Shown piece after piece: positions 48,749 to 57,099 of a DNA stretch of 64,000 nucleotides. The translations under genes were made by a program, and so were the position numbers. Positions within the stretch are counted from its first letter, which is position 1. Each line of letters starts with the position of its first letter. Under the pieces are notes generated by a model. The model was not told the DNA's origin. It did not search any database and saw only the letters and a list, made by a program, of their open reading frames with translations. The stretch comes from an uncultured Pseudomonadales bacterium (lineage in GTDB: Bacteria > Pseudomonadota > Gammaproteobacteria > Pseudomonadales > Balneatricaceae), in NCBI GenBank assembly GCA_937773555.1, contig CALJVT010000004.1:124001-188000 (forward strand). The letters run 5' to 3'.

Positions 48749-48758
48749 GGAGCCTACA

Positions 48759-49688
48759 ATGAGCATTCTAGTTATTGCAGAACATGATAACGCCAGTATA
48801 GTTGGCGCTACTTTACACACGGTGACCGCTGCCCAGCAAATGGGTGGTGACATTGATTTACTTATTGCTGGTAATGGCTGTTCAGTGGCCGCTCAAGCAG
48901 CAGCTCAGATTTCTGGCGTCAATCGAGTATTGCTGGCAGATGATATTAGTTTAGAAGGCCTACTGGCAGAAAACGTTGCTAATTTAGTGGTTTCACTAGC
49001 TGGTAACTACAGCCATGTGTTAACAGCTGCCACTACCTTTGGCAAAAATTTCATGCCCCGCGCTGCAGCTTTGTTAGACGTGAGTCAAATCTCCGAAATC
49101 AGCGAAGTTATTTCTGCAGACACCTTCGTCCGCCCAGTTTACGCTGGTAATGCTATGGCTAAAGTTCAATCTAGCGACAGCATTAAGCTAATTACTGTTC
49201 GTATTACCAAATTTGACGCAGTTGCCGAAACGGGTGGTTCTGCCACTATTGAAGCCGTAGATGCGGTTGCGGATTCTGGCCTTTCTCGCTTTGTTGGGGT
49301 GTCTTCATCTGAATCTGAACGTGTTGAGCTTACTTCAGCTGCCATAGTCATCTCTGGTGGCCGTGGCATGCAAAACGGTGAAAATTTTCACATGTTAGAA
49401 AGCGTTGCAGACAAGCTAGGTGCAGCAGTTGGCGCATCGCGTGCCGCAGTAGACGCTGGATTCGTGCCTAATGACTACCAAGTTGGCCAAACTGGTAAAG
49501 TGATTGCACCAGAGCTATACATTGCTGTTGGAATTTCTGGAGCTATTCAGCACTTAGCTGGTATGAAAGACTCGAAAACTATTGTTGCCATCAACAAAGA
49601 TTCAGAAGCACCCATCTTCCAAGTTGCTGACTATGGTTTGGTCGCAGATTTATTTGTAGCTGTTCCGGAATTAGATAAAGCGCTTTAG
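48759..49688 (+). CDS. etfA: Electron transfer flavoprotein, alpha subunit
   Basis: This 309-residue ETF alpha subunit has the C-terminal FAD domain VGASRAAVDAGFVPNDYQVGQTG near residue 220 and PELYIAVGISGAIQHLAGM, both family signatures. AAGGAG lies 8 bases before the ATG at 48759. An upstream in-frame ATG at 48714 lies within etfB and is not favoured. A strong terminator follows at 49740. Confidence 0.96.
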   Translation: MSILVIAEHDNASIVGATLHTVTAAQQMGGDIDLLIAGNGCSVAAQAAAQISGVNRVLLADDISLEGLLAENVANLVVSLAGNYSHVLTAATTFGKNFMPRAAALLDVSQISEISEVISADTFVRPVYAGNAMAKVQSSDSIKLITVRITKFDAVAETGGSATIEAVDAVADSGLSRFVGVSSSESERVELTSAAIVISGGRGMQNGENFHMLESVADKLGAAVGASRAAVDAGFVPNDYQVGQTGKVIAPELYIAVGISGAIQHLAGMKDSKTIVAINKDSEAPIFQVADYGLVADLFVAVPELDKAL

Positions 49689-49739
49689 TGCCCAATAGTG
49701 CTGTAATCAGTGATCACAAACTGTTGAACGTGTCTAAAT

Positions 49740-49778
49740 GACAATAAAAAACCAGACCTGTTCTGGTTTTTTATTGTC
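49740..49778 (+). terminator. Rho-independent terminator after etfA
   Basis: A perfect 17-base-pair stem, 49740-49756 with 49762-49778, has a 5-base loop. The arms contain A6/T6 runs, so it can terminate transcription in either direction. It lies 52 bases after the etfA stop. Confidence 0.88.
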
Positions 49779-49867
49779 TGTAAAATAGCTATATTTTAAT
49801 TGCAAACCTATTGCTGATTGCAAAAATCTGTCTAGGATTAGCAGGGTTTGCTTTCACTAAAAAATGA

Positions 49868-50266
49868 ATACTGTATGAATGGCTTGCAACACAACGCTCA
49901 CTGCAGCATTGCATGGGCAAAGAGCAGCGCCACATTACCCAAAACATGCTAAATGAGGCATTGGCATCACCAGAAAAAACTGTGTATGGAAGTGTTTAGG
50001 CGGCTAGACATCCACTTGCAGCAAGAGCTGGCATTATTGCCCCTTTAACAAATGCATTATGGTCATCGTGTGCAAGGACTGCAGCTCAACTGTCTAGGCT
50101 GGGTAGACTTTAAAGACATCTGGTTTGACGATGGGCGCTAGCAATGCCGTTTATAGTTAGGCCTCTAAACATATCTTGATGCATACACCTAGATTATGAT
50201 TGGGGTTATGTTGCCTACCTTAACTGGCAGCCCATAAATGACAAATACGCTATAGGCGATAACCCT
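49868..50266 (+). pseudogene. Degraded gene remnant of unknown function
   Basis: No intact gene occupies this 400-base stretch, yet short open pieces in different plus-strand frames look protein-like. One runs from 49868 to 49996 (LYEWLATQRSLQHC, KEQRHITQNMLNEALASPEK). A second, frame-shifted, begins at 49986 (MEVFRRLDIHLQQELALLPL), meets a TAA at 50046 and continues as GHRVQGLQLNCLGWVDFKDI to a TAG near 50139. A third near 50192 reads DYDWGYVAYLNWQPINDKYA. Two frameshifts and single-base stops would explain this. I do not recognise the parent family. The piece boundaries are approximate and coincidence is possible. Confidence 0.4.
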
Positions 50267-52030
50267 TTAAAAATCATCGGCATCAATGGCCATCACACTT
50301 ATAGAACCAGAGGCGATAGAGCGGCGATGAGCCTCAAAACGCGGTAAAATGTGGTCTAAGTAATAGGCTACCGTGGTCATCTTATTGGCCTTAAACTTTT
50401 CGTTATCTTCCTTGGCCACAAGCCCAGCACTTTTAATCATTTGCCATGCGCCACAAACATAACCACTTAGCATTAATAAATCAAAACTTATTGCCCCAGC
50501 AAACATAACATCACCTTGGGCGTCCTCTAATAATTGCCGATAACTAGATTCAAGCCCTACAATAGCTTCAGACATATAACCCTGATGCCGCTGGCTTACA
50601 GCATGACCGTGTAACGCTAAATCATCCCGCATTTGTTGCACAAGATCGGCCATTGCACCTCCTTGATCAAATAGAGTTTTTCTGCCAACCAAGTCTAATG
50701 CTTGAATACCAGTGGTTCCCTCATAAATAGTAAGTATACGAGCATCCCTGCTGTATTGGGCAACCCCTGTTTCCTCTATAAAGCCCATGCCACCATGCAC
50801 TTGGACACCTAATGAAGTCACCTCTTGAGATAACTCGGTACACCAGCCTTTAGCAATAGGAGTTAATAACCCCACCCGCTTTAGTGCCAAGCCTCTAGTA
50901 GCTGCATCCGCACTATTGTGACTTAAATCAATCTGAGCAGCGGTGGCATAGGCAATGGCCCTAGACGCTTCAGTGACACTGCGCATGGTCATAAGCATTC
51001 GGCGTACATCTGGGTGATGAATAATTGCACCCCTGTGCTTAGACCCAGGAGCAGCACACTGTACCCTTTCGCGGGCATACTCTAGGGCAGCTTGATAAGC
51101 ACGCTCAGACAGGCTTACCCCTTGCAGACCCACTAATAAGCGAGCATTGTTCATCATAGTAAACATCGCTGCCAAACCCTGGTGAGGCTGACCAACGAGG
51201 TATCCAATAGCACCACCATGGTCACCGTAACTCATGACACAGGTTGGACTGGCATGGATGCCAAGTTTATGCTCTACATTAATTGCATGCACATCATTAC
51301 GCTCACCTAAACTACCATCCACATTAACAAGGAATTTAGGTACGATAAATAAAGATATACCTTTTACACCTTCTGGAGCATCAGGCAGTTTGGCTAACAC
51401 CAGGTGGATAATGTTATCAGTCATGTCATGATCACCCCAAGTGATATAGATCTTTTGACCTTTAACTAAAAAATGATCGCCATTGGGTTTTGCAGTGGTG
51501 GTTATCGCAGCCAAATCTGTGCCTGCATGGGGCTCTGTTAAGTTCATGGTGCCAGTCCACTCACCACTAATCATTTTAGCCAGGTAAGTATCTTTTATTT
51601 GTTCACTACCATGAGCTGCGATGGCTTCTATGGCACCCGTAGTGAGCAAGGGACAAAGGGCAAGGGACACATTAGCCGAATTAATCATTTCTGCAACTGG
51701 CATGGAAAAGGTAAATGGCAACCCTTGGCCACCATATTGCTCATCAAAGTACAGGCTATTCCAACCCCCTTGAGCGTATTCTTGATAAGCCTGTTTAAAC
51801 CCATCAGCAGACTTGACCCCAGTATCAGTTAACTTAACGCCTTGCTGATTCCCTGCATAGTTAATAGGAGACCAGACTCCATTGGCTAATTTATTAGCCT
51901 CTGAAAGTACCGCTTGCAGCAAATCTTCACTGGCATCTTCGTTACCAATAGACAGTGCAAAATTGGGCAAATCAAGCAACCGATTGATGACAAAGTTCAT
52001 TTCTTCTAAGGGGGCTTGATAGTCACTCAT
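50267..52030 (-). CDS. Acyl-CoA dehydrogenase (DmdC-like long form)
   Basis: This 587-residue flavoprotein has the N-terminal MSDYQAPLEEMNFVINRLL found in the DmdC-type subfamily. The FAD-binding block MNLTEPHAGTDLAAI and KIYITWGDHD lies near residue 160. The catalytic-glutamate region IYEGTTGIQALDLVGRK lies near 445, and an extra C-terminal domain follows. DmdC oxidises 3-methylmercaptopropionyl-CoA, but many relatives act on fatty or branched acyl-CoAs, so the substrate is open. It should pass electrons to the ETF encoded just upstream. Divergent from a MaoC hydratase, the logical next step. Confidence 0.9.
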   Translation of the reverse strand: MSDYQAPLEEMNFVINRLLDLPNFALSIGNEDASEDLLQAVLSEANKLANGVWSPINYAGNQQGVKLTDTGVKSADGFKQAYQEYAQGGWNSLYFDEQYGGQGLPFTFSMPVAEMINSANVSLALCPLLTTGAIEAIAAHGSEQIKDTYLAKMISGEWTGTMNLTEPHAGTDLAAITTTAKPNGDHFLVKGQKIYITWGDHDMTDNIIHLVLAKLPDAPEGVKGISLFIVPKFLVNVDGSLGERNDVHAINVEHKLGIHASPTCVMSYGDHGGAIGYLVGQPHQGLAAMFTMMNNARLLVGLQGVSLSERAYQAALEYARERVQCAAPGSKHRGAIIHHPDVRRMLMTMRSVTEASRAIAYATAAQIDLSHNSADAATRGLALKRVGLLTPIAKGWCTELSQEVTSLGVQVHGGMGFIEETGVAQYSRDARILTIYEGTTGIQALDLVGRKTLFDQGGAMADLVQQMRDDLALHGHAVSQRHQGYMSEAIVGLESSYRQLLEDAQGDVMFAGAISFDLLMLSGYVCGAWQMIKSAGLVAKEDNEKFKANKMTTVAYYLDHILPRFEAHRRSIASGSISVMAIDADDF

Positions 52031-52187
52031 AGCATTGTCTCTTTTATGTTAATGTTTAAATCAGGTTACAGATGTAAATCTAATGACAATTTTAGCCTGA
52101 CATTTGTAGCTAAGCGAAATAATGCCTATCATGCTGACCCATGGGTTTCACGAAGAACTCATGAGGCAAATTTTAAAGGAGAAAAAT

Positions 52188-52616
52188 GTGGCTGACCAAC
52201 ACGGTTATTACTTAGAAGATTTAAGCATTGGTATGACATCCAGTTTTGAAAAAACTATTACAGACAAAGATATTCAAGCCTTTGCTGCAATCACCGGCGA
52301 CACTAACCCGGTCCACCTAGACGACGAGTACGCCGCAACTACGCCCTTTAAAGCGCGCATTGCACACGGCATGATGAGCGCAGGGTTAATATCAACAGTG
52401 CTCGGAACACAATTACCAGGGCCTGGCTGCATTTACTTAGACCAGCAAATTAAATTTAGAGCACCTGTTTTTATACAAGACACTGTTGTGGCAACTGTTA
52501 CCGTAGAAGAAATTAACCAACGGCGTGGCCGTGTTACCTTAAAAACCCAGTGTTTTGTCAATGACAAGCTAGTCGCTGATGGCACAGCATCAATGATGGT
52601 TGATAAGAAAGGTTAA
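52188..52616 (+). CDS. MaoC-family (R)-specific enoyl-CoA hydratase
   Basis: This 142-residue hot-dog-fold protein has the hydratase-2 motif FAAITGDTNPVHLDDEYA with the catalytic Asp/His, and ARIAHGMMSAGLIS. It is a PhaJ-like hydratase of enoyl-CoA. The start is GTG at 52188, with AAAGGAG 6 bases upstream; the longer frame to 52122 adds unmatched residues. It is divergent from an acyl-CoA dehydrogenase, whose enoyl-CoA product it could hydrate. Confidence 0.92.
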   Translation: MADQHGYYLEDLSIGMTSSFEKTITDKDIQAFAAITGDTNPVHLDDEYAATTPFKARIAHGMMSAGLISTVLGTQLPGPGCIYLDQQIKFRAPVFIQDTVVATVTVEEINQRRGRVTLKTQCFVNDKLVADGTASMMVDKKG

Positions 52617-52621
52617 CAAAA

Positions 52622-53728
52622 CTAAAGCTTAGCAGTTAAGCGCCTTATTTCTTCTTCGCGTGCGATGAGTGTGCGTTGAAGATCACTCATCTTGTTATTA
52701 ATTTGAAAGTTTTCACCGTCTCTAGACTTTAGAAGCGTGCGCAGATCTGCTTCTCGCCTGGCCGTATCTGATTTGTCGACCATCGTGCGGTTTTTCAATT
52801 CCTTTATCTCGAACTCAAGTTGTTGAAGTTCATTTTCTAGGCGTTTTAAACGGTTCGTCGACGCTAATGCCTGACTGGTAGACTTAGACATATTTCGAGA
52901 TTGGCTGGTAATCTCTCCTCTATACTTGCGTAGCTCCTCATCCTGACTACGAATCTGGCTAAACTGGGTGTCATGGGTTACTGCACTTCTTGCTACCTCA
53001 CCTTGCAAGTCTTGGACTTGGGAGTTCAATGCAGTTTCCTTCTTACCCCACTCGTCACGTAACTTATCCAATTGATGACTATAATAGCTCATCTTACTCT
53101 TCACCTTGCTTATACTTTCTTGATGACGAGCCATTTCTTCTTTCATACGATTATCTAACAGTTTCTTGGCCTCTTCACTGCTTGCTTGGGCACGTTTCAT
53201 TTCACCGTTAGATTCAGCCACTTTATGACCCATGGAACTGACATTAGTTTCTGCAGACTGCAAGTTACTGCGCAGCATTGCCCGTTCAGCTTCCAGATTT
53301 TTAACACTATGCTGACTTTCACTTAACTGAACACGCAGTCGCTGATTGGAATCTTCTAAGGCTTCCAGTTGAGCTTTGGATAGATACAATTCGTCTTCCA
53401 AAGCAGCACCAACAGCAGCCACCTGATGATCATTATTTGCGGCCAACTCAAGCTCTAAACGTGCATCTTTTACGGCATTTTTCCATATCAACTGAACTGA
53501 TTGGTAAACTGTTTCTGGAACATCTGGACGATGACGGGAATTCATACTATGACGAAAAGTAACTCGACTTTCCTGCTCCATCCACCAATGTTCTAGCTTG
53601 CTGGTTAATTCATCAGAGGCTTCAATATGCATTGCATCTGCAATCGCTGGCACACTTATTTGTTGACCAGAGAACATCATTTCATTGGCCAAAGCGTATA
53701 CCTTAGCTGTATCGATAGGATCACCCAT
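52622..53728 (-). CDS. KfrA-like DNA-binding coiled-coil protein
   Basis: This 368-residue protein has an N-terminal KfrA_N-type helix-turn-helix (DTAKVYALANEMMFSGQQIS, then VPAIADAMHIEAS). Nearly 280 residues of predicted coiled coil follow (about 85-365), rich in Glu, Lys, Ser and Leu heptads. KfrA of IncP plasmids is a DNA-binding protein linked to plasmid maintenance; this chromosomal form has unknown function and may organise DNA or act as a regulator. It sits between the MaoC gene and the acyl-CoA ligase without an operon logic. No par genes are nearby. Confidence 0.8.
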   Translation of the reverse strand: MGDPIDTAKVYALANEMMFSGQQISVPAIADAMHIEASDELTSKLEHWWMEQESRVTFRHSMNSRHRPDVPETVYQSVQLIWKNAVKDARLELELAANNDHQVAAVGAALEDELYLSKAQLEALEDSNQRLRVQLSESQHSVKNLEAERAMLRSNLQSAETNVSSMGHKVAESNGEMKRAQASSEEAKKLLDNRMKEEMARHQESISKVKSKMSYYSHQLDKLRDEWGKKETALNSQVQDLQGEVARSAVTHDTQFSQIRSQDEELRKYRGEITSQSRNMSKSTSQALASTNRLKRLENELQQLEFEIKELKNRTMVDKSDTARREADLRTLLKSRDGENFQINNKMSDLQRTLIAREEEIRRLTAKL

Positions 53729-53807
53729 GGGGTCTATGTGTCTCCAATAATTACAAATTTCCCAAACTCATTAGTTTGGTATCTAGTAAAAGTCTAACTT
53801 ATTTTGT

Positions 53808-55421
53808 CTATGCAGGCACCATTTTGCGTAGCACAAATTTTTGAATTTTACCTGTGGCTGTTTTAGGTAAAGACCCAAAAACGATGTGCTTGGGCACTTT
53901 AAAGCGTGCCATATTGTCTTTACAATAGCTAATCAACTCGTCAGCAGCAACAATAGCATCTGGTTTAAGGGTTATAAATGCACATGGGGTCTCTCCCCAC
54001 TTTTCGTCAGGCCTTGCCACAACTGCAGCCTCAAGCACATCTGGGTGACTATACAATACTCCCTCAATTTCAATTGAAGAAATATTTTCCCCTCCGGATA
54101 TGATGATATCTTTAGCTCGATCTTTAATTTCCATGTATCCATCTTCATGCCAAACAGCAAGATCTCCAGTACGGAACCAGCCACCATCAAAGGCTTCTGC
54201 AGTGGCTGTTGGGTTTTTAAGGTAACCTTTCATTACCATATTGCCTCGTAGGCATATTTCACCAATAGTCTCACCATCTTTGGGCACAGGCATCATAGTC
54301 TCTGTATTCATTACCTGATGGTCTTCTTGACCAGGACCACGCACACCCTGCCTAGACTTTAAAGCAGCCTGCTGTGGCTTCGATAAATGACCCCACAAGC
54401 CTGGCTGCCATTCACAAATAACACACGCTCCATAAGTTTCTGTCAGGCCATAAACGTGAGTAACTTCAAAGCCCAAGTCTTCCATGGCTTCAATCACTGC
54501 AGCCGGGGGTGCCGCACCTGCTGTCATCACTTTAACTTGGTGCTGAATCCCTTGTTTATATTGGTCATCCGCATTATTAATCATATTAAGCACGATTGGT
54601 GCACCACCAAAATGGGTCACTTTTTCTTGTCTAATAAGGTTAAGCATAATTTCTGGCTTTAAATGGCGAATAAAAACATTGGTTCCAGCTAATAATGCAG
54701 TAGCCCACGGAAAACACCAACCGTTACAATGAAACATGGGAACAACAGTCATAAAGGTTGGGAATTTGGGCATGTCCCAAGTAAAAGCCATGTTCATAGC
54801 CATTAAATAAGCCCCCCGGTGGTGGTAAACTACACCTTTAGGATTACCGGTGGTGCCCGATGTATAGTTTAGGCTAATAGCTTGCCATTCATCCTCTGGC
54901 ATTTCCCACTGGCTGTCTTCATCCCCTTCTTCTAAAAGTGCTTCATAGGTTAGGTCTCCTATAAGTCGACCACCCTCAAACGTTGGATCATCTATATCCA
55001 CTACCAACGGTTTTGCCTTGCACAAGGTCAGCGCTAGAGCAACTGTTTCAGAAAACTCACGATCTACAAACACGACTTTAGTTTCTGCATGATCAAAAAT
55101 AAAACCAATAGTGGTTGCGTCTAAACGCGTATTAATGGCATTAAGTACCGCGCCTGCCATAGGAACACTATAGTGAGACTCAAACAACTCGGGCCCATTA
55201 TGAGACACTACGGATACTGTGTCGCCCAAGCCAATGCCTCTATTTTTAAGTGCACTAGCAATAGCACAAGAACGTTGATAAGTTTGTAACCAAGTGCGAC
55301 GGACGTCGCCATAGACTTGAGCGTTTATGGATGGATACACCTCAGCGGCTCGTTTAAGCAACGATAAAGGTGAAAGACTTTGAAAATTAGCCTGATTCTT
55401 ATCAAGATTAGTGTTGTACAT
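53808..55421 (-). CDS. Acyl-CoA synthetase (DmdB-like, AMP-forming)
   Basis: This 537-residue ANL ligase has the P-loop [19 protein letters not shown] near residue 182, [10 protein letters not shown] near residue 316, the FRTGDLAVW hinge and the catalytic lysine in [11 protein letters not shown]. The sequence style matches the 540-residue group with medium-chain ligases and DmdB, the methylmercaptopropionate-CoA ligase. The substrate cannot be decided. The frame opens at GTG 55430; the ATG at 55421 has AGGT 7-9 bases upstream and is preferred. With the DmdC-like dehydrogenase and MaoC hydratase it could form an acid beta-oxidation module. Confidence 0.88.
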   Translation of the reverse strand: MYNTNLDKNQANFQSLSPLSLLKRAAEVYPSINAQVYGDVRRTWLQTYQRSCAIASALKNRGIGLGDTVSVVSHNGPELFESHYSVPMAGAVLNAINTRLDATTIGFIFDHAETKVVFVDREFSETVALALTLCKAKPLVVDIDDPTFEGGRLIGDLTYEALLEEGDEDSQWEMPEDEWQAISLNYTSGTTGNPKGVVYHHRGAYLMAMNMAFTWDMPKFPTFMTVVPMFHCNGWCFPWATALLAGTNVFIRHLKPEIMLNLIRQEKVTHFGGAPIVLNMINNADDQYKQGIQHQVKVMTAGAAPPAAVIEAMEDLGFEVTHVYGLTETYGACVICEWQPGLWGHLSKPQQAALKSRQGVRGPGQEDHQVMNTETMMPVPKDGETIGEICLRGNMVMKGYLKNPTATAEAFDGGWFRTGDLAVWHEDGYMEIKDRAKDIIISGGENISSIEIEGVLYSHPDVLEAAVVARPDEKWGETPCAFITLKPDAIVAADELISYCKDNMARFKVPKHIVFGSLPKTATGKIQKFVLRKMVPA

Positions 55422-55507
55422 AAGTGGCACCTAGCCTGTATTTAAACGGATTGCAGCATAACTAAAGAAATAGAATAGCACCAGCACCAGTACGCATTAG
55501 TCGGACA

Positions 55508-56473
55508 TTAGCTCAAACGTTCAACAGCGTGCTGTAAACGCAGATCTAAGGGAGCACGAACATCGATTTTCTTCTCCGTGCTAGGGTCAACCAAACGTAA
55601 TTGCGCTGCATGCAAAAATAGTCGATTTAATCCTAATTGGCGCTGCACCTGGTTTACTTCGTCTACCCCGTATTTAGGATCACCCACGATAGGATGGCCC
55701 ATATGTTGACAGTGAACACGTATTTGATGAGTTCTACCTGTAATCGGTCTGGCCTCAATCAACGTAAACTGACCTAAACTTTGTAACACTCTATACCGAG
55801 TAATGCTGCGCTTACCCTCCTGAACCACACGCACCATACGTTCTCCAGATTGAACCACATTTTTCAATAGCGGTGCATCTACTTTTTGACAAGCCTTAGG
55901 CCAGCCACCAATCACCAAGGCTTGATAAACCTTGTCTATGCCACCATCCCTAAGTTGGGCATGAATAGCCCTTAAAGTTGAACGCTTTTTGGCCACCATA
56001 ATGCAGCCCGATGTGTCTCTATCTAAACGATGAACTAGCTCCAAAGAACGCTCGTTGGGATAAAGCTGACGTAGGCTTTCTATCAGACCAAGGTTAATGC
56101 CACTGCCACCATGAACGGCTAATCCATGGGGTTTGTTAATAATCAATAGGCCCGGACTTTCATATAAAATCGCGTCACGTAACTGTTTTTCTAAGCCCTT
56201 GCCCACCGCGGCTGGCGTATTCGGCTCTGGCAGCTTAACCGGTGGAACTCGCACGATATCACCATCTTTTAACTTATAGTCAGGTTTAATTCTACCTTTA
56301 TTGACTCGCACCTCTCCTTTCCTAACAATGCGGTAAATTAGGCTTTTGGGGGCTCCTTTAAGATGCGTCATTAAAAAATTATCAATACGCTGACCTGCTC
56401 TATCATCATCAATAGAGACAAATTTTACAGAAGTAGCGGTTAATGCAGGCGGAGGAGTCGGCTTTTGTGGCAT
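55508..56473 (-). CDS. rluC: 23S rRNA pseudouridine synthase RluC
   Basis: This 321-residue enzyme has an S4 RNA-binding domain (about 24-80; QRIDNFLMTHL) and an RluA-type catalytic domain with HRLDRDTSG (D151 catalytic). It converts uridines at 955/2504/2580 of 23S rRNA (E. coli numbering). Divergent location next to rne is the conserved arrangement for RluC, which separates it from RluA/RluD paralogues. Confidence 0.93.
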   Translation of the reverse strand: MPQKPTPPPALTATSVKFVSIDDDRAGQRIDNFLMTHLKGAPKSLIYRIVRKGEVRVNKGRIKPDYKLKDGDIVRVPPVKLPEPNTPAAVGKGLEKQLRDAILYESPGLLIINKPHGLAVHGGSGINLGLIESLRQLYPNERSLELVHRLDRDTSGCIMVAKKRSTLRAIHAQLRDGGIDKVYQALVIGGWPKACQKVDAPLLKNVVQSGERMVRVVQEGKRSITRYRVLQSLGQFTLIEARPITGRTHQIRVHCQHMGHPIVGDPKYGVDEVNQVQRQLGLNRLFLHAAQLRLVDPSTEKKIDVRAPLDLRLQHAVERLS

Positions 56474-57099
56474 AAATGAAAAACTAATGGCTTTATTAAT
56501 TGCGGGCTAAGGGCCTGAATGGTAACATAGCAGCCACTGAAACTGACATTAAATCAGTTGTTGGGCAGAAAATTAATAGCCCCGTTCAGTTATCCAATTT
56601 TTAGGTGGGGCCTGACAATCCCAACCCGTTGATTTTGCCGTTAATGCCGAATGTATATGTGGCACCGCAAAATCCAAATGAAATAGGCTGTAACTCGGGG
56701 TATTCCCAGTTATTTAACGTAAAACCACCCGTTTTACCCAGTTACGGCGAATTAATTTATGCTTGGTGTTTAGGTGTAGATGTACCCTACCCATGGACCG
56801 GTCTGAAAAAGAATTACAGTGCTGAAGTGAGCACACGAAGGCAATAGCCAAATCAATAGAATAAACAGGGCCTTATTGAAGTTAAAGCAGGCTGCTGGTG
56901 AGTTAGTTTAAAGGCTAACCTATATGACTGATATTGTTAGTTAAAACAGACCATTAACATAATGTGAGCTGCCTAGTGCAGAGCATATTTATCCGAGAAG
57001 GTAACGGTTTCCTGCACCGTAAGGGCTTTTATTAGCCTCAGTACGCCCGTAAACATATTAATTGCCGTAGGGTAAATGGGTTTCAAGAAATTGAACACC
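56474..57099 (+). other. Long rluC-rne intergenic region and probable rne leader
   Basis: The 626 bases between the divergent genes hold no convincing gene. An 80-codon frame from a GTG at 56605 to 56847 has no ribosome site, is rich in Pro and Asn, and matches nothing I know. In enterobacteria a long structured rne leader mediates RNase E autoregulation, and the 3' part here (about 56900-57099) may play that role. Only weak hairpins, such as ACGGT/ACCGT at 57004-57020, were found. Confidence 0.4.

Noticed and set aside
56605-56847. 80-codon frame between rluC and rne as a gene
   Set aside because: GTG start without ribosome site, odd composition and no recognisable family; kept only as a comment on the intergenic region.
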